Shown piece after piece: positions 1-8,601 of a stretch of 64,000 nt of DNA (position 1 is its first letter; each line of letters begins with the position of its first letter). A program made the position numbers and the translations under genes. This stretch comes from CAWGJC01 sp965276665 (GTDB lineage Bacteria > Pseudomonadota > Alphaproteobacteria > Acetobacterales > Acetobacteraceae), in NCBI GenBank assembly GCA_965276665.1, contig OZ255620.1, positions 4,216,001 to 4,280,000 of the forward strand, given 5' to 3'. A model generated the notes under the pieces. That model was given only the letters and a program-made list of their open reading frames with translations. It searched no databases and was not told the DNA's origin.

Positions 1-653
1 TGGTCGCGGAGATCGAAGCATCTCTGGCGGCGATCCCGCATGAGATCGTCTATGTCGATGACGGCAGCACGGACGAGACCCCGGCGCGGCTGCGCGAGGC
101 CGCGGGCCTCGTGCGCTGGCTGCGTCACCGCACGAGCTGCGGGCAGAGTGCCGCGGTGGTGACCGGCGTGCGGGCCGCGCGCGGCGAATGGATCGCGACG
201 CTCGACGGAGACGGCCAGAACGATCCGGCCGACATCCCGGCCCTGCTCGCCCGCGCGCTCGCCGATCCCGAGCCGCGTCTGCTGATCGCGGGCCACCGCA
301 CCCGGCGGCGGGACAGCGCTGTCAAACGCGTCTCCTCACGCCTCGCTAACCGGATCCGCGCCTCGCTGCTGCGCGACGCGACGCCCGATACCGGCTGCGG
401 GCTCAAGCTGTTCCGCCGCGCCGTCTTTCTCGAGCTGCCGCATTTCGACCATATGCACCGCTATCTGCCGGCGCTGTTCATCCGGGCGGGCGGCCGGGTG
501 GAGTCGGTCCCGGTGAACCATCGACCACGCGAGCGCGGCGTGTCGAATTACGGCACGCTCGACCGGCTGCGCGCCGGCATCTTCGACCTCGTCGGCGTCT
601 ATTGGCTGCAGCGCCGCTGGCGGCGGCCGGAGGTGGAAATGTCGGGCCCGTGA
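1..653 (+). CDS. Family 2 glycosyltransferase, polyprenyl-phosphate sugar transferase-like (5' end outside window)
   Basis: The reading frame is open from base 3 to a TGA at 651-653, so the start lies upstream of the window. The frame begins near the family 2 nucleotide-binding motif YVDDGSTDET, followed by the acceptor/metal region TLDGDGQNDP and by GCGLKLFRRAVF. These are typical of DPM1/ArnC-type enzymes that move a sugar from a nucleotide donor to a polyprenyl phosphate on the cytoplasmic membrane face. No C-terminal membrane helices are present, unlike ArnC. The stop overlaps the GTG of the next gene (GTGA), so the two are probably cotranslated. The exact sugar and lipid cannot be read from the sequence. 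Confidence 0.85.
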   Translation, partial: VAEIEASLAAIPHEIVYVDDGSTDETPARLREAAGLVRWLRHRTSCGQSAAVVTGVRAARGEWIATLDGDGQNDPADIPALLARALADPEPRLLIAGHRTRRRDSAVKRVSSRLANRIRASLLRDATPDTGCGLKLFRRAVFLELPHFDHMHRYLPALFIRAGGRVESVPVNHRPRERGVSNYGTLDRLRAGIFDLVGVYWLQRRWRRPEVEMSGP

Positions 654-1363
654 GCCATGCGCCCGTGAGCGATGCGCCCGCAACCCCGGTCTCGCCGGCG
701 CGGATGATGCTCCGCCCGACGCTGCTGCTCGCAGGATTGGCGCTGGCCGGTTTCGTGCTGCGGGCCGGGCTGCGCCGCTGGCTGGAGCCCGGCGCGCTGG
801 CGCCGGGGCCGGCGGGGGAGGCGGGATTCGTGCTGGTCGGCGCGGCGCTCTGCGCGGTCGGCGTGCCGCGGCAGGCGGTGGCGTTCGCCGGCGGATACGG
901 GTTCGGCATGGCCGGCGGCATGGCGCTGGCGCTGGCCGCGCAGATGCTCGGATGCGTCGCGGATTTCCTCTGGGCGCGGCTACTCGCCCGGGAGTGGGCG
1001 CGGCGGCGGGTGCGCCAGGGCGGCAGGGTGGCGCGGCTCGACGGCTTCCTCGCGGCGCATCCGTTCAGCGCGACGCTGAGCCTGCGGCTGCTGCCGGTCG
1101 GCAGCAATATCCTGCTCAACCTGCTGGCCGGCGTCTCGGCGATCGGCCTCGCGCCCTTCCTCGCCGCGACCCTGCTCGGCTATCTGCCGCAGACCATCGT
1201 CTTCACGCTGCTCGGCACCGGGGTGCAGGTCGCGCGGGGCACGCAGATCGCCCTTGCGGTCGCGCTGTTCGCCTTGTCGCTGGGATTCGGCTTGGCGCTG
1301 CTGGGCCGCCTGCGTCGTGCGCCTGCCGAGCTCCCGGCCGAGGTCACGCCTAGTGCAAAGTGA
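650..1363 (+). CDS. VTT-domain (TVP38/TMEM64, DedA-like) membrane protein
   Basis: A polytopic membrane protein of about 237 residues. The GTG at 650 overlaps the stop of the glycosyltransferase, and I prefer it to the ATG at 602, which would lie inside that gene. Hydrophobic segments begin with LLLAGLALAGFVLRAGL; a central VPRQAVAFAGGYGFG and a later LRLLPVGSNILLNLLAGVS resemble the VTT/SNARE-associated fold. Family members are linked to lipid scrambling or membrane homeostasis. The gene sits next to a polyprenol-type glycosyltransferase, so a role in envelope lipid handling is plausible but inferred. The 3' end overlaps convergent usg by 14 bases. Confidence 0.75.
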   Translation: MSHAPVSDAPATPVSPARMMLRPTLLLAGLALAGFVLRAGLRRWLEPGALAPGPAGEAGFVLVGAALCAVGVPRQAVAFAGGYGFGMAGGMALALAAQMLGCVADFLWARLLAREWARRRVRQGGRVARLDGFLAAHPFSATLSLRLLPVGSNILLNLLAGVSAIGLAPFLAATLLGYLPQTIVFTLLGTGVQVARGTQIALAVALFALSLGFGLALLGRLRRAPAELPAEVTPSAK

Positions 1364-1604
1364 GCAGATGGCCCGCATGGCGCATCCGCGGCCGGGTGGC
1401 AGCGGCGGCCACCCGCACCGAATGCAGGGTTCCCTCGATCTCGCGCCGCCAGAAATCGAGGAAGCGGCGGAGCGCCGGATAATCCGGGGCGATGTCCATG
1501 CTCTGCCAGACGAAGCTTTGCAGAACCGCCGGATGGTCCGGCATGCGGTAGAGAATCTCGGCGGTGGTCAGCCGATAATCATGTGCGACGAAACGAGGGG
1601 TCAT
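1350..1604 (-). CDS. usg: Usg family protein
   Basis: A small (about 84 residue) cytoplasmic protein with the Usg signature: LTTAEILYRMPDHPAVLQ, then RRFLDFWRREIEGTLHSVRV. The family is common in alphaproteobacteria and was named for a position near tryptophan genes; no biochemical function is firmly established. The start at 1604 (MTPRFVAHDY) is chosen because the conserved family region begins directly after it; an upstream in-frame ATG at 1661 would add 19 unconserved residues. The gene faces away from groES and runs convergent into the VTT gene, overlapping its 3' end. Confidence 0.85.
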   Translation of the reverse strand: MTPRFVAHDYRLTTAEILYRMPDHPAVLQSFVWQSMDIAPDYPALRRFLDFWRREIEGTLHSVRVAAAATRPRMRHAGHLLTLH

Positions 1605-1699
1605 GCTGCCTCCGTCACGGCGGGACATCTGCGCCGGATCCCGAGCATGGCATGGTGGCACCCTCGCGTCGCAACAGAAAACTGAACGTTATCAGACAA

Positions 1700-1726
1700 T
1701 TGGCACTCTCGAGATTAGAGTGCTGC
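1700..1726. promoter_or_regulatory. CIRCE operator 1 (HrcA site)
   Basis: TTGGCACTC at 1700-1708 and GAGTGCTGC at 1718-1726 flank a 9-base spacer, matching the CIRCE layout TTAGCACTC-N9-GAGTGCTAA apart from the outer bases. CIRCE is the binding site of the HrcA heat-shock repressor. It lies about 125 bases upstream of groES, just ahead of the promoter. Confidence 0.85.
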
Positions 1727-1732
1727 CAAACG

Positions 1733-1761
1733 CTTGACTTGTGCGGCGGGTAGGCCTAGAT
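1733..1761 (+). promoter_or_regulatory. Candidate RpoH (sigma-32) promoter of groESL
   Basis: CTTG at 1733-1736, an 18-base spacer and CCTAGAT at 1755-1761 fit the alphaproteobacterial heat-shock promoter pattern (CTTG-N17/18-CYTATNT). The promoter sits between the two CIRCE elements, so HrcA repression and sigma-32 activation probably meet here. The pattern match is by eye. Confidence 0.55.
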
Positions 1762-1792
1762 CGCTGGCACTCCCCGAGAGGGAGTGCCAGCG
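1762..1792. promoter_or_regulatory. CIRCE operator 2, perfect 13-bp palindrome
   Basis: Perfect arms CGCTGGCACTCCC (1762-1774) and GGGAGTGCCAGCG (1780-1792) enclose a 5-base loop. Within them GGCACTC (1766-1772) and GAGTGCC (1782-1788) are exactly 9 bases apart, which is the CIRCE spacing. The site overlaps or directly follows the predicted transcription start, so it would also form a 5' hairpin in the groESL mRNA. Confidence 0.8.
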
Positions 1793-1850
1793 CACTCGGT
1801 TGGCGACGTCCAGTGCAATCCAAGATCGACACTTTCCAGGAGCGATCCGA

Positions 1851-2165
1851 ATGAAGTTCCGTCCCCTGCATGACCGGGTCGTGGTCCGGCGCATCACCGC
1901 CGAGGAAAAGACCGCGGGCGGCATCATCATCCCTGACACCGCGAAAGAGAAGCCGATGGAAGGCGAGGTCATCGCCGCGGGTGCCGGCGCCCGCAACGAG
2001 CAGGGCCAGATCGTGGCGCTCGATGTGAAGGAAGGCGACCGCATCCTGTTCGGCAAGTGGTCCGGCACCGAGGTGAAGCTCGATGGCGAGGAGCTCCTGA
2101 TCATGAAGGAGTCCGACATCATGGGCATCATCGAGGGCGGCGTCGCGGCGAAGAAGGCCGCCTGA
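1851..2165 (+). CDS. groES: Co-chaperonin GroES (Hsp10)
   Basis: A 104-residue cytoplasmic co-chaperonin that caps GroEL and closes the folding chamber. It begins MKFRPLHDRVVVRRI and carries the mobile-loop region TAGGIIIPDTAKEKPMEG and the family C-terminal half (GDRILFGKWSGTEVKLDGEE). The ATG at 1851 follows an AGGAGCGAT ribosome site; the longer upstream reading is rejected because it would run through the operators and promoter. It is followed 41 bases later by groEL, giving the standard two-gene heat-shock operon under CIRCE control. Confidence 0.97.
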   Translation: MKFRPLHDRVVVRRITAEEKTAGGIIIPDTAKEKPMEGEVIAAGAGARNEQGQIVALDVKEGDRILFGKWSGTEVKLDGEELLIMKESDIMGIIEGGVAAKKAA

Positions 2166-2206
2166 CCCACCCGACCTAACGACACAAGAAAGAGGAAGAC
2201 ACGCAT

Positions 2207-3844
<1,638 letters not shown>

Positions 3845-3871
3845 TCCGGAATCGCCCGATCCGAGCAAAGG

Positions 3872-3900
3872 AGGGCGGGTCCTCGGGCCCGCCCTTTTTT
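3872..3900 (+). terminator. Rho-independent terminator of groESL
   Basis: GGGCGGG (3873-3879) pairs with CCCGCCC (3888-3894) around an 8-base loop, and a six-T run follows. Confidence 0.9.
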
Positions 3901-3981
3901 GTTGGGGACGCCCTGTTGTTCGGTCGCGCTCTTTTTGTTTGGGAATGACAGCCGGTTCATCCCGGCTTCATCTCCCTGCAA

Positions 3982-4011
3982 TTGACAGGCTCCTGCCTTT
4001 CTGCGTCCATT
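3982..4011 (+). promoter_or_regulatory. Candidate promoter with long leader for the cold-shock genes
   Basis: A consensus -35 TTGACA at 3982-3987 is followed after 18 bases by a weak -10-like TCCATT (4006-4011). Transcription from here would leave a leader of about 125 bases before the cold-shock ATG at 4144, as is usual for cspA-type mRNAs whose leaders refold with temperature. The -10 match is poor, so this is a suggestion only. Confidence 0.35.
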
Positions 4012-4143
4012 GGCGTGCGATCGCGTTTTAGCCCGCATTGGGAGCATGTTACGGCGCGATACGTTCCCGAAAGGACCTGGATGGCCGCGGGAGCAAAGAG
4101 AGAGTCGCGCATCGGGTGCGGCGAGACGTTGAAGGACTCAAGG

Positions 4144-4347
4144 ATGGCTATCGGCACGGTCAAGTGGTTCAACACGACGAAAGGATACGGCTTCATCGTC
4201 CCGTCGGATGGCGGAAAGGACGTGTTCGTCCACATTACCGCCGTGCAGGCGGCCGGGATGCGCAGCCTCAATGAAGGGCAGACGCTCAATTACGATGTCG
4301 AGATGGAGCGCGGCAAGGCCGCCGCGACCAACCTGCGCGCGGCCTGA
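4144..4347 (+). CDS. cspA: Cold-shock domain protein (first copy)
   Basis: A 67-residue single-domain nucleic-acid chaperone of the CspA family. RNP1-like KGYGFI and RNP2-like VFVHI are present, within GTVKWFNTTKGYGFIVP and GGKDVFVHITAVQ. The ATG at 4144 starts exactly at the conserved MAIGTVKWF; the longer frame from 3982 reads through the leader and is not homologous. A close paralogue begins 73 bases downstream, so this looks like a tandem duplication. CspA proteins melt RNA secondary structure during cold or growth adaptation. Confidence 0.93.
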   Translation: MAIGTVKWFNTTKGYGFIVPSDGGKDVFVHITAVQAAGMRSLNEGQTLNYDVEMERGKAAATNLRAA

Positions 4348-4420
4348 CCGCCCGTATTTCCAATAATTCGCCTGTCCGGATCGGCTGATTACCGGACGCC
4401 GACGGAGGAGTTTGACAGCT

Positions 4421-4624
4421 ATGGCTACGGGTACCGTTAAGTGGTTCAACGCGACCAAGGGTTTCGGCTTCATCATGCCGCAGGATGGCGGAAAGGACGT
4501 GTTCGTCCACATCACCGCCGTGCAGGCCGCTGGGCTCAAGGGCCTCAATGACGGCCAGAAGGTCAGCTACGAGATCGCGATGGAGCGGGGCAAGGCCGCC
4601 GCGACCAATCTGAAGCTCGCCTGA
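4421..4624 (+). CDS. cspA: Cold-shock domain protein (second copy)
   Basis: A 67-residue paralogue of the preceding gene with the same RNP motifs (KGFGFI, VFVHI) and nearly the same C-terminus (MERGKAAATNLKLA). A GGAGGA ribosome site at 4404-4409 sets the ATG at 4421. The divergence lies mainly in the loop after VQAAG and in SYEIA against NYDVE. A terminator follows at 4646. The shared role is RNA chaperoning; which copy responds to cold cannot be told from sequence. Confidence 0.93.
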   Translation: MATGTVKWFNATKGFGFIMPQDGGKDVFVHITAVQAAGLKGLNDGQKVSYEIAMERGKAAATNLKLA

Positions 4625-4645
4625 ACCAAGGCTTGACGCGATCGC

Positions 4646-4682
4646 AAGGCCGGCAGGACCTCGTCCCGCCGGCCTTCTTTTT
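4646..4682 (+). terminator. Rho-independent terminator after the cold-shock pair
   Basis: AAGGCCGGC (4646-4654) pairs with GCCGGCCTT (4668-4676), with a further GGAC/GTCC pairing inside, and a T-rich tail follows. It also lies past the stop of the minus-strand gene that ends at 4703, so it may act in both directions. Confidence 0.85.
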
Positions 4683-4702
4683 GCCCGAAACGCCGTCGGC
4701 GC

Positions 4703-5281
4703 CTACATGCCTGTCCAGCTGGTGGACGAGATCTCGGCATCGTTGCGGGTGACCGCGGCCACCTCGGTGGCGCCGGCCTGCCGCATGGCGTCCTCCATCG
4801 CCGCCTGTTTCGAGACGTCGCGGAGGCGCACAGTCAGCACCAGCCTGCCATCGGCGGCCGCCTGCTCGCGATGTCCGTGCTGCAGAGAATCCGTGGCCGT
4901 GCTCGCTGCATTGGCGGCAAGCCCGGCCCCCGCGCCGACCGCCACGGCCGCCGCCGCCGCAACGGCCGCCGCGCCGCCGGTCGCGATGATGACACCGGCG
5001 GCCGCTATCGCGCCGGTCGCTCCCGCCATGCTGGAACTCATGGTCCGCATCTGCTGGTTGTCCACGTCGGTTTCCGGATTCTCCGCCCCGGCTTCCGGGC
5101 GCGCCTCGCTTGCCGCCGAGCGCGTGTTCGGGATGCTGAAATCCGCCCGATCGCAGCCGAGCAGGCTCAGCCGCGAGATCGCGTCCTGCATCGCCGCGTC
5201 GCTCGGGAACAAGCCCTGAACCTCGGAAATGCTCGTGTTGATCGTGGGTCCCGCATTGGCCACTGCCTGATCCTGCGCCAT
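4703..5281 (-). CDS. Hypothetical protein with a glycine/alanine-zipper hydrophobic core
   Basis: 192 residues, starting MAQDQAVANAG at 5281 behind a GGAGGAG site. Three parts are visible: an N-terminal region (VQGLFPSDAAMQDAISRLSL), a central Gly/Ala-rich stretch from about residue 95 (GAIAAAGVIIATGGAAAVAA) that could span or insert into membrane as a glycine zipper, and a C-terminal RLVLTVRLRDVSKQAAMEDA. The ends resemble general-stress (17 kDa) and YsnF/DUF-type proteins that compare an index-dependent helix with a strand, but I do not recognise a defined family. Divergent from ilvD. Confidence 0.6.
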   Translation of the reverse strand: MAQDQAVANAGPTINTSISEVQGLFPSDAAMQDAISRLSLLGCDRADFSIPNTRSAASEARPEAGAENPETDVDNQQMRTMSSSMAGATGAIAAAGVIIATGGAAAVAAAAAVAVGAGAGLAANAASTATDSLQHGHREQAAADGRLVLTVRLRDVSKQAAMEDAMRQAGATEVAAVTRNDAEISSTSWTGM

Positions 5282-5391
5282 GGCTGACTCCTCCGTTCGC
5301 TGCCGGGCCAACGCGGGGCGGCGGCGCTTGTTCCCGCATTCCGGCCGAGGGTCTATAACCGCCGCCAAACCCAGCTCATCAAGGATGCACC

Positions 5392-7260
5392 ATGCCCGCC
5401 TACCGCTCCCGCACCACCACGCACGGCCGCAACATGGCGGGCGCCCGCAGCCTGTGGCGCGCGACCGGGATGACCGATGGCGATTTCGGCAAGCCGATCA
5501 TCGCCATCGCCAATTCCTTCACCCAATTCGTGCCCGGGCATGTCCACCTCAAGGATCTCGGCCAGCTGGTCGCCAAGGAGGTGCACGCCGCCGGCGGCGT
5601 GGCCAAGGAATTCAACACCATCGCGGTCGATGACGGCATCGCGATGGGGCATGGCGGCATGCTCTACAGCCTGCCCTCGCGCGAGCTGATCGCGGATGCC
5701 GTCGAATACATGGTGAACGCGCATTGCGCGGATGCGCTGGTGTGCATCTCGAATTGCGACAAGATCACCCCGGGCATGCTGATGGCCGCGATGCGGCTCA
5801 ACATCCCGACGGTGTTCGTCTCCGGCGGTCCGATGGAGGCGGGGAAGATCCGCGCCGGCGCCAAGATCCAGCGCAGCGACCTGATCAGCGCGATGGTCGC
5901 CGCCGCCGATCCGGAGGTGACGGATGCGGAGGCGGAGGCGCAGGAGCGTTCCGCCTGCCCGACCTGCGGGTCCTGCTCGGGGATGTTCACCGCCAATTCG
6001 ATGAACTGCCTGACCGAGGCCCTCGGCCTGGCGCTTCCCGGCAACGGCACCACGCTCGCCACCCATGCCGACCGCCGCCAGCTTTTCGTCGAGGCCGGCT
6101 GGCTGATCGTCGATCTGGCGCGCCGCTGGTATGAGCAGGACGACCCGACCGCGCTGCCGCGCGGCATCGCGAGCTTCGAGGCGTTCGAGAACGCGATGTC
6201 GCTCGACATCGCGATGGGCGGCTCGACCAACACGGTCCTGCATCTGCTTGCCGCCGCCCAGGAGGGCGAGGTGCCGTTCACCATGCAGGATATCGACCGG
6301 CTCTCCCGCCGGGTGCCGCATCTCTGCAAGGTCGCGCCCTCCGTCCCCGACGTGCACATGGAGGATGTCCACCGCGCCGGCGGCATCATGGCGATCCTCG
6401 GCGAGCTCGACCGCGCCGGGCTGATCCATGCCGAGGTGCCGACCGTGCATGCGCCGAGCCTCGGCCAGTCGCTCGGGCAATGGGATATCGCGGCGAATGC
6501 GGAGGGACGGGCCGGCTTGCTGTTCCGCGCCGCCCCCGGCGGGGTGCGCACCACCGAGGCGTTCAGCCAGGAGCAGCGCTACGAGGCGCTCGACATCGAT
6601 CGCGAGCGCGGCGTGATCCGCGATACCGCGCATGCCTATAGCCGGGATGGCGGCCTGGCCGTGCTCTACGGCAATATCGCGGCCGACGGGGCGATCGTGA
6701 AGACTGCCGGCGTCGATCCCGCCTCGCTTACCTTCTCGGGTCCGGCGCGCATCTTCGAGAGCCAGGACGCGGCGGTCGAGGGCATTCTCGGCGACCGGGT
6801 GAAGCCGGGGGACGTGGTGCTGATCCGCTACGAGGGTCCGAAGGGCGGCCCCGGCATGCAGGAGATGCTCTACCCGACGAGCTACCTGAAATCGAAGCAT
6901 CTCGGGAAGGTGTGCGCGCTGATCACCGACGGCCGTTTCTCGGGCGGCAGCTCGGGCCTCTCGATCGGCCATGTCTCGCCCGAGGCGGCGGAGGGCGGCG
7001 CGATCGGGCTGGTGGAGGAAGGCGACATGATCGAGATCGACATCCCCGGCCGCTCGATCCGGGTGGCGCTCAGCGATGCCGAGCTCGAGGCGCGGCGGGC
7101 CAGGATGCAATCCTCCGGCGCCGCCGCCTGGAAGCCGCGCGACCGGCAGCGGGTCGTCTCGATGGCGTTGCAGGCCTATGCTGCGCTCACGACCAGCGCC
7201 TCGCGCGGCGCGGTGCGCGATGTCGGGCAGGTGACGGGACGCGGGGCCGGCTGTCGCTGA
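5392..7260 (+). CDS. ilvD: Dihydroxy-acid dehydratase
   Basis: A 622-residue enzyme of valine/isoleucine (and pantothenate precursor) synthesis that converts 2,3-dihydroxy acids to 2-keto acids. The Fe-S ligating cysteines are in SNCDKITPGML and in CPTCGSCSGMFTANSMNCL. The N-terminal SRTTTHGRNMAGARSLW and the C-terminal TDGRFSGGSSGLSIGHVSPE are the family signatures. Length matches the E. coli type (616). The ATG at 5392 lies within 111 bases of the divergent gene. Its stop overlaps the probable CTG start of the following frameshifted isomerase. Confidence 0.97.
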   Translation: MPAYRSRTTTHGRNMAGARSLWRATGMTDGDFGKPIIAIANSFTQFVPGHVHLKDLGQLVAKEVHAAGGVAKEFNTIAVDDGIAMGHGGMLYSLPSRELIADAVEYMVNAHCADALVCISNCDKITPGMLMAAMRLNIPTVFVSGGPMEAGKIRAGAKIQRSDLISAMVAAADPEVTDAEAEAQERSACPTCGSCSGMFTANSMNCLTEALGLALPGNGTTLATHADRRQLFVEAGWLIVDLARRWYEQDDPTALPRGIASFEAFENAMSLDIAMGGSTNTVLHLLAAAQEGEVPFTMQDIDRLSRRVPHLCKVAPSVPDVHMEDVHRAGGIMAILGELDRAGLIHAEVPTVHAPSLGQSLGQWDIAANAEGRAGLLFRAAPGGVRTTEAFSQEQRYEALDIDRERGVIRDTAHAYSRDGGLAVLYGNIAADGAIVKTAGVDPASLTFSGPARIFESQDAAVEGILGDRVKPGDVVLIRYEGPKGGPGMQEMLYPTSYLKSKHLGKVCALITDGRFSGGSSGLSIGHVSPEAAEGGAIGLVEEGDMIEIDIPGRSIRVALSDAELEARRARMQSSGAAAWKPRDRQRVVSMALQAYAALTTSASRGAVRDVGQVTGRGAGCR

Positions 7261-7912
7261 CGGCGCGGCTCACCCTCTACAGCCTGCATCGCAACTCGGC
7301 CGGCTGGCGGGTAAGGATCGCGCTGCACCTCAAGGCGATCGCGTTCGACTACGTGCCCGTCTCGTCGCTGCCGCAAGGCGCGTATCGGGCGATCAATCCG
7401 CAAGGCTTTTTGCCGGCGCTGGCGGTCGGGGAGCGGGTGATCGCGCAATCCGCCGCGATCCTCGAATATCTCGAGGAGGCCGCGCCGCAGCCACCGCTGT
7501 TGCCGGCCGATCCCGTGTTGCGCGGCCAGGTACGCGGGTTCGCGCAGGCGATCGCGGCCGATCTGCACCCGCTCAACAATCTTCGCGTGCGCCGCTATCT
7601 CGGCCGCGAGCTCGGCCGGTCGGAGGCGGAGATCGCGCGCGGTATCACCATTGGGTCGCGACCAGCTTCGCCGCGCTGGAGGCGGAGCTGGTGCGCCAGG
7701 GATGCGGCCCGTGCTGCTTCGGCGCGGAACCCGGCCTCGCCGATCTGCATCTCGTGCCGCAGATGGCGAATGCCCGGCGCTTCGGCTGCGACCTCGGGGC
7801 CTATCCGCGCCTGGTCGCCGCCGATGCGCATTGCCGGGCGCTTCCCGCCTTCCGCGCCGCCGCGCCGGATCTGCTGCCCGACTGGGTCCCAGAACCGGCG
7901 CGGCTGGTTTGA
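7257..7912 (+). pseudogene. maiA: Maleylacetoacetate isomerase (zeta-class GST), frameshifted
   Basis: The first frame reads LTLYSLHRNSAGWRVRIAL, the thioredoxin-like N-domain with the SxxxWRVR glutathione site, through LRVRRYLGREL. At about 7640 the reading shifts: the other frame continues YHHWVATSFAALEAELVRQG and then GLADLHLVPQ, the helical C-domain. Restoring one base before GGTAT would give a WYHHW motif expected in this family, so a single-base deletion is the simplest explanation. No ATG or GTG is available at the 5' end; a CTG at 7257 overlaps the ilvD stop. The intact enzyme isomerises maleylacetoacetate in tyrosine breakdown. A sequencing error is possible. Confidence 0.75.
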
Positions 7913-7973
7913 GCCGCCGCGCACAATCCGGCCGACGCGGCTGGTTTGAGCGGCGGAACCTGGTCTAGCGCAT

Positions 7974-8020
7974 TTTCAGTTAAGTCGGCGCCGGCCCCAC
8001 CGAAGGTGGAAATGCTCTAG
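7974..8020. repeat. Dispersed 47-bp repeat, copy 1
   Basis: A near-identical 47-base segment recurs ungapped at 20278-20324 (about 42 of 47 bases equal by eye). It contains a CCACC-GAA-GGTGG hairpin and ends in GCTCTAG. A related CTAGCGCATTTTCA at 7965-7978 is the inverted partner of the right end (CTAGAGCATTTCCA on the minus strand), so copy 1 looks like a small element with imperfect terminal inverted repeats, 7965-8020. The right-end CTA is the stop codon of the adjoining minus-strand gene. Confidence 0.7.
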
Positions 8021-8469
8021 CCGACGCGGCTTACCCGGCCGGTATGGCTGTCCATGCTGAAGCGGGCGATCACGTCGCCGCTCTTGCTGGCCAGGGAGAA
8101 GCCGATCGTGCCGTCGCTGTTCTGCGCGACGTCCGTGACTTTCCAGTCATGGTTGCCATGCCAGAGCAGGAAGCCCTCCGCGATGGTCTGCACGTCGGCG
8201 GGGGTCAGATGCCGATCCGTCGGGGTAAAGAAGAGGGTCTGCAGACGGGTGCGCTCGGCCCAGCGGCGCATCATCATCATCCGGTGCATCATCGGCATCG
8301 GACCGGCCATCGGCCGCGGCGGCCCGGCGGGAGGCGCGGTCACTTGATCGAGCGTCGTCGCCGGCGCGGGAGGCGGCGGCGTCTGCGCATCGGCGCGCTG
8401 CAGCACGGCGGCTGTGCCTGCGCTGCCGAGCACCAGGGCCGCGGCGGCGGCCAGAATGGTTTGTCTCAT
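8017..8469 (-). CDS. Met/His-rich periplasmic protein beside a two-component system
   Basis: 150 residues, starting MRQTILAAAAALVLGSAG, a Sec signal peptide, with cleavage likely after ADA. The mature part begins Pro-rich, then carries the methionine/histidine cluster MPMMHRMMMMRRW around residues 56-68, followed by a compact domain (LTPADVQTIAEGFLLWHGN ... DGTIGFSLASKSGDVIARFS) resembling a PepSY-like fold in its last strands. The cluster suggests metal (copper-type) binding, by inference. It is transcribed divergently from a response regulator/sensor pair and may be its target. The stop codon lies inside a dispersed repeat, so the C-terminus may have been trimmed or replaced. Confidence 0.65.
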   Translation of the reverse strand: MRQTILAAAAALVLGSAGTAAVLQRADAQTPPPPAPATTLDQVTAPPAGPPRPMAGPMPMMHRMMMMRRWAERTRLQTLFFTPTDRHLTPADVQTIAEGFLLWHGNHDWKVTDVAQNSDGTIGFSLASKSGDVIARFSMDSHTGRVSRVG

Positions 8470-8601
8470 CGCGTGAAGTCCTTTGAGTATGAGGGACGGG
8501 CAGTGAAGATGGCGCGCGCGCGTTGCAGGGAAGCGTGCAAAACGCAACGGATTGAAACAGCCCCTGCCACCCGGCGCCGCTCTCCTGTAGCGTTCGCCGC
8601 G

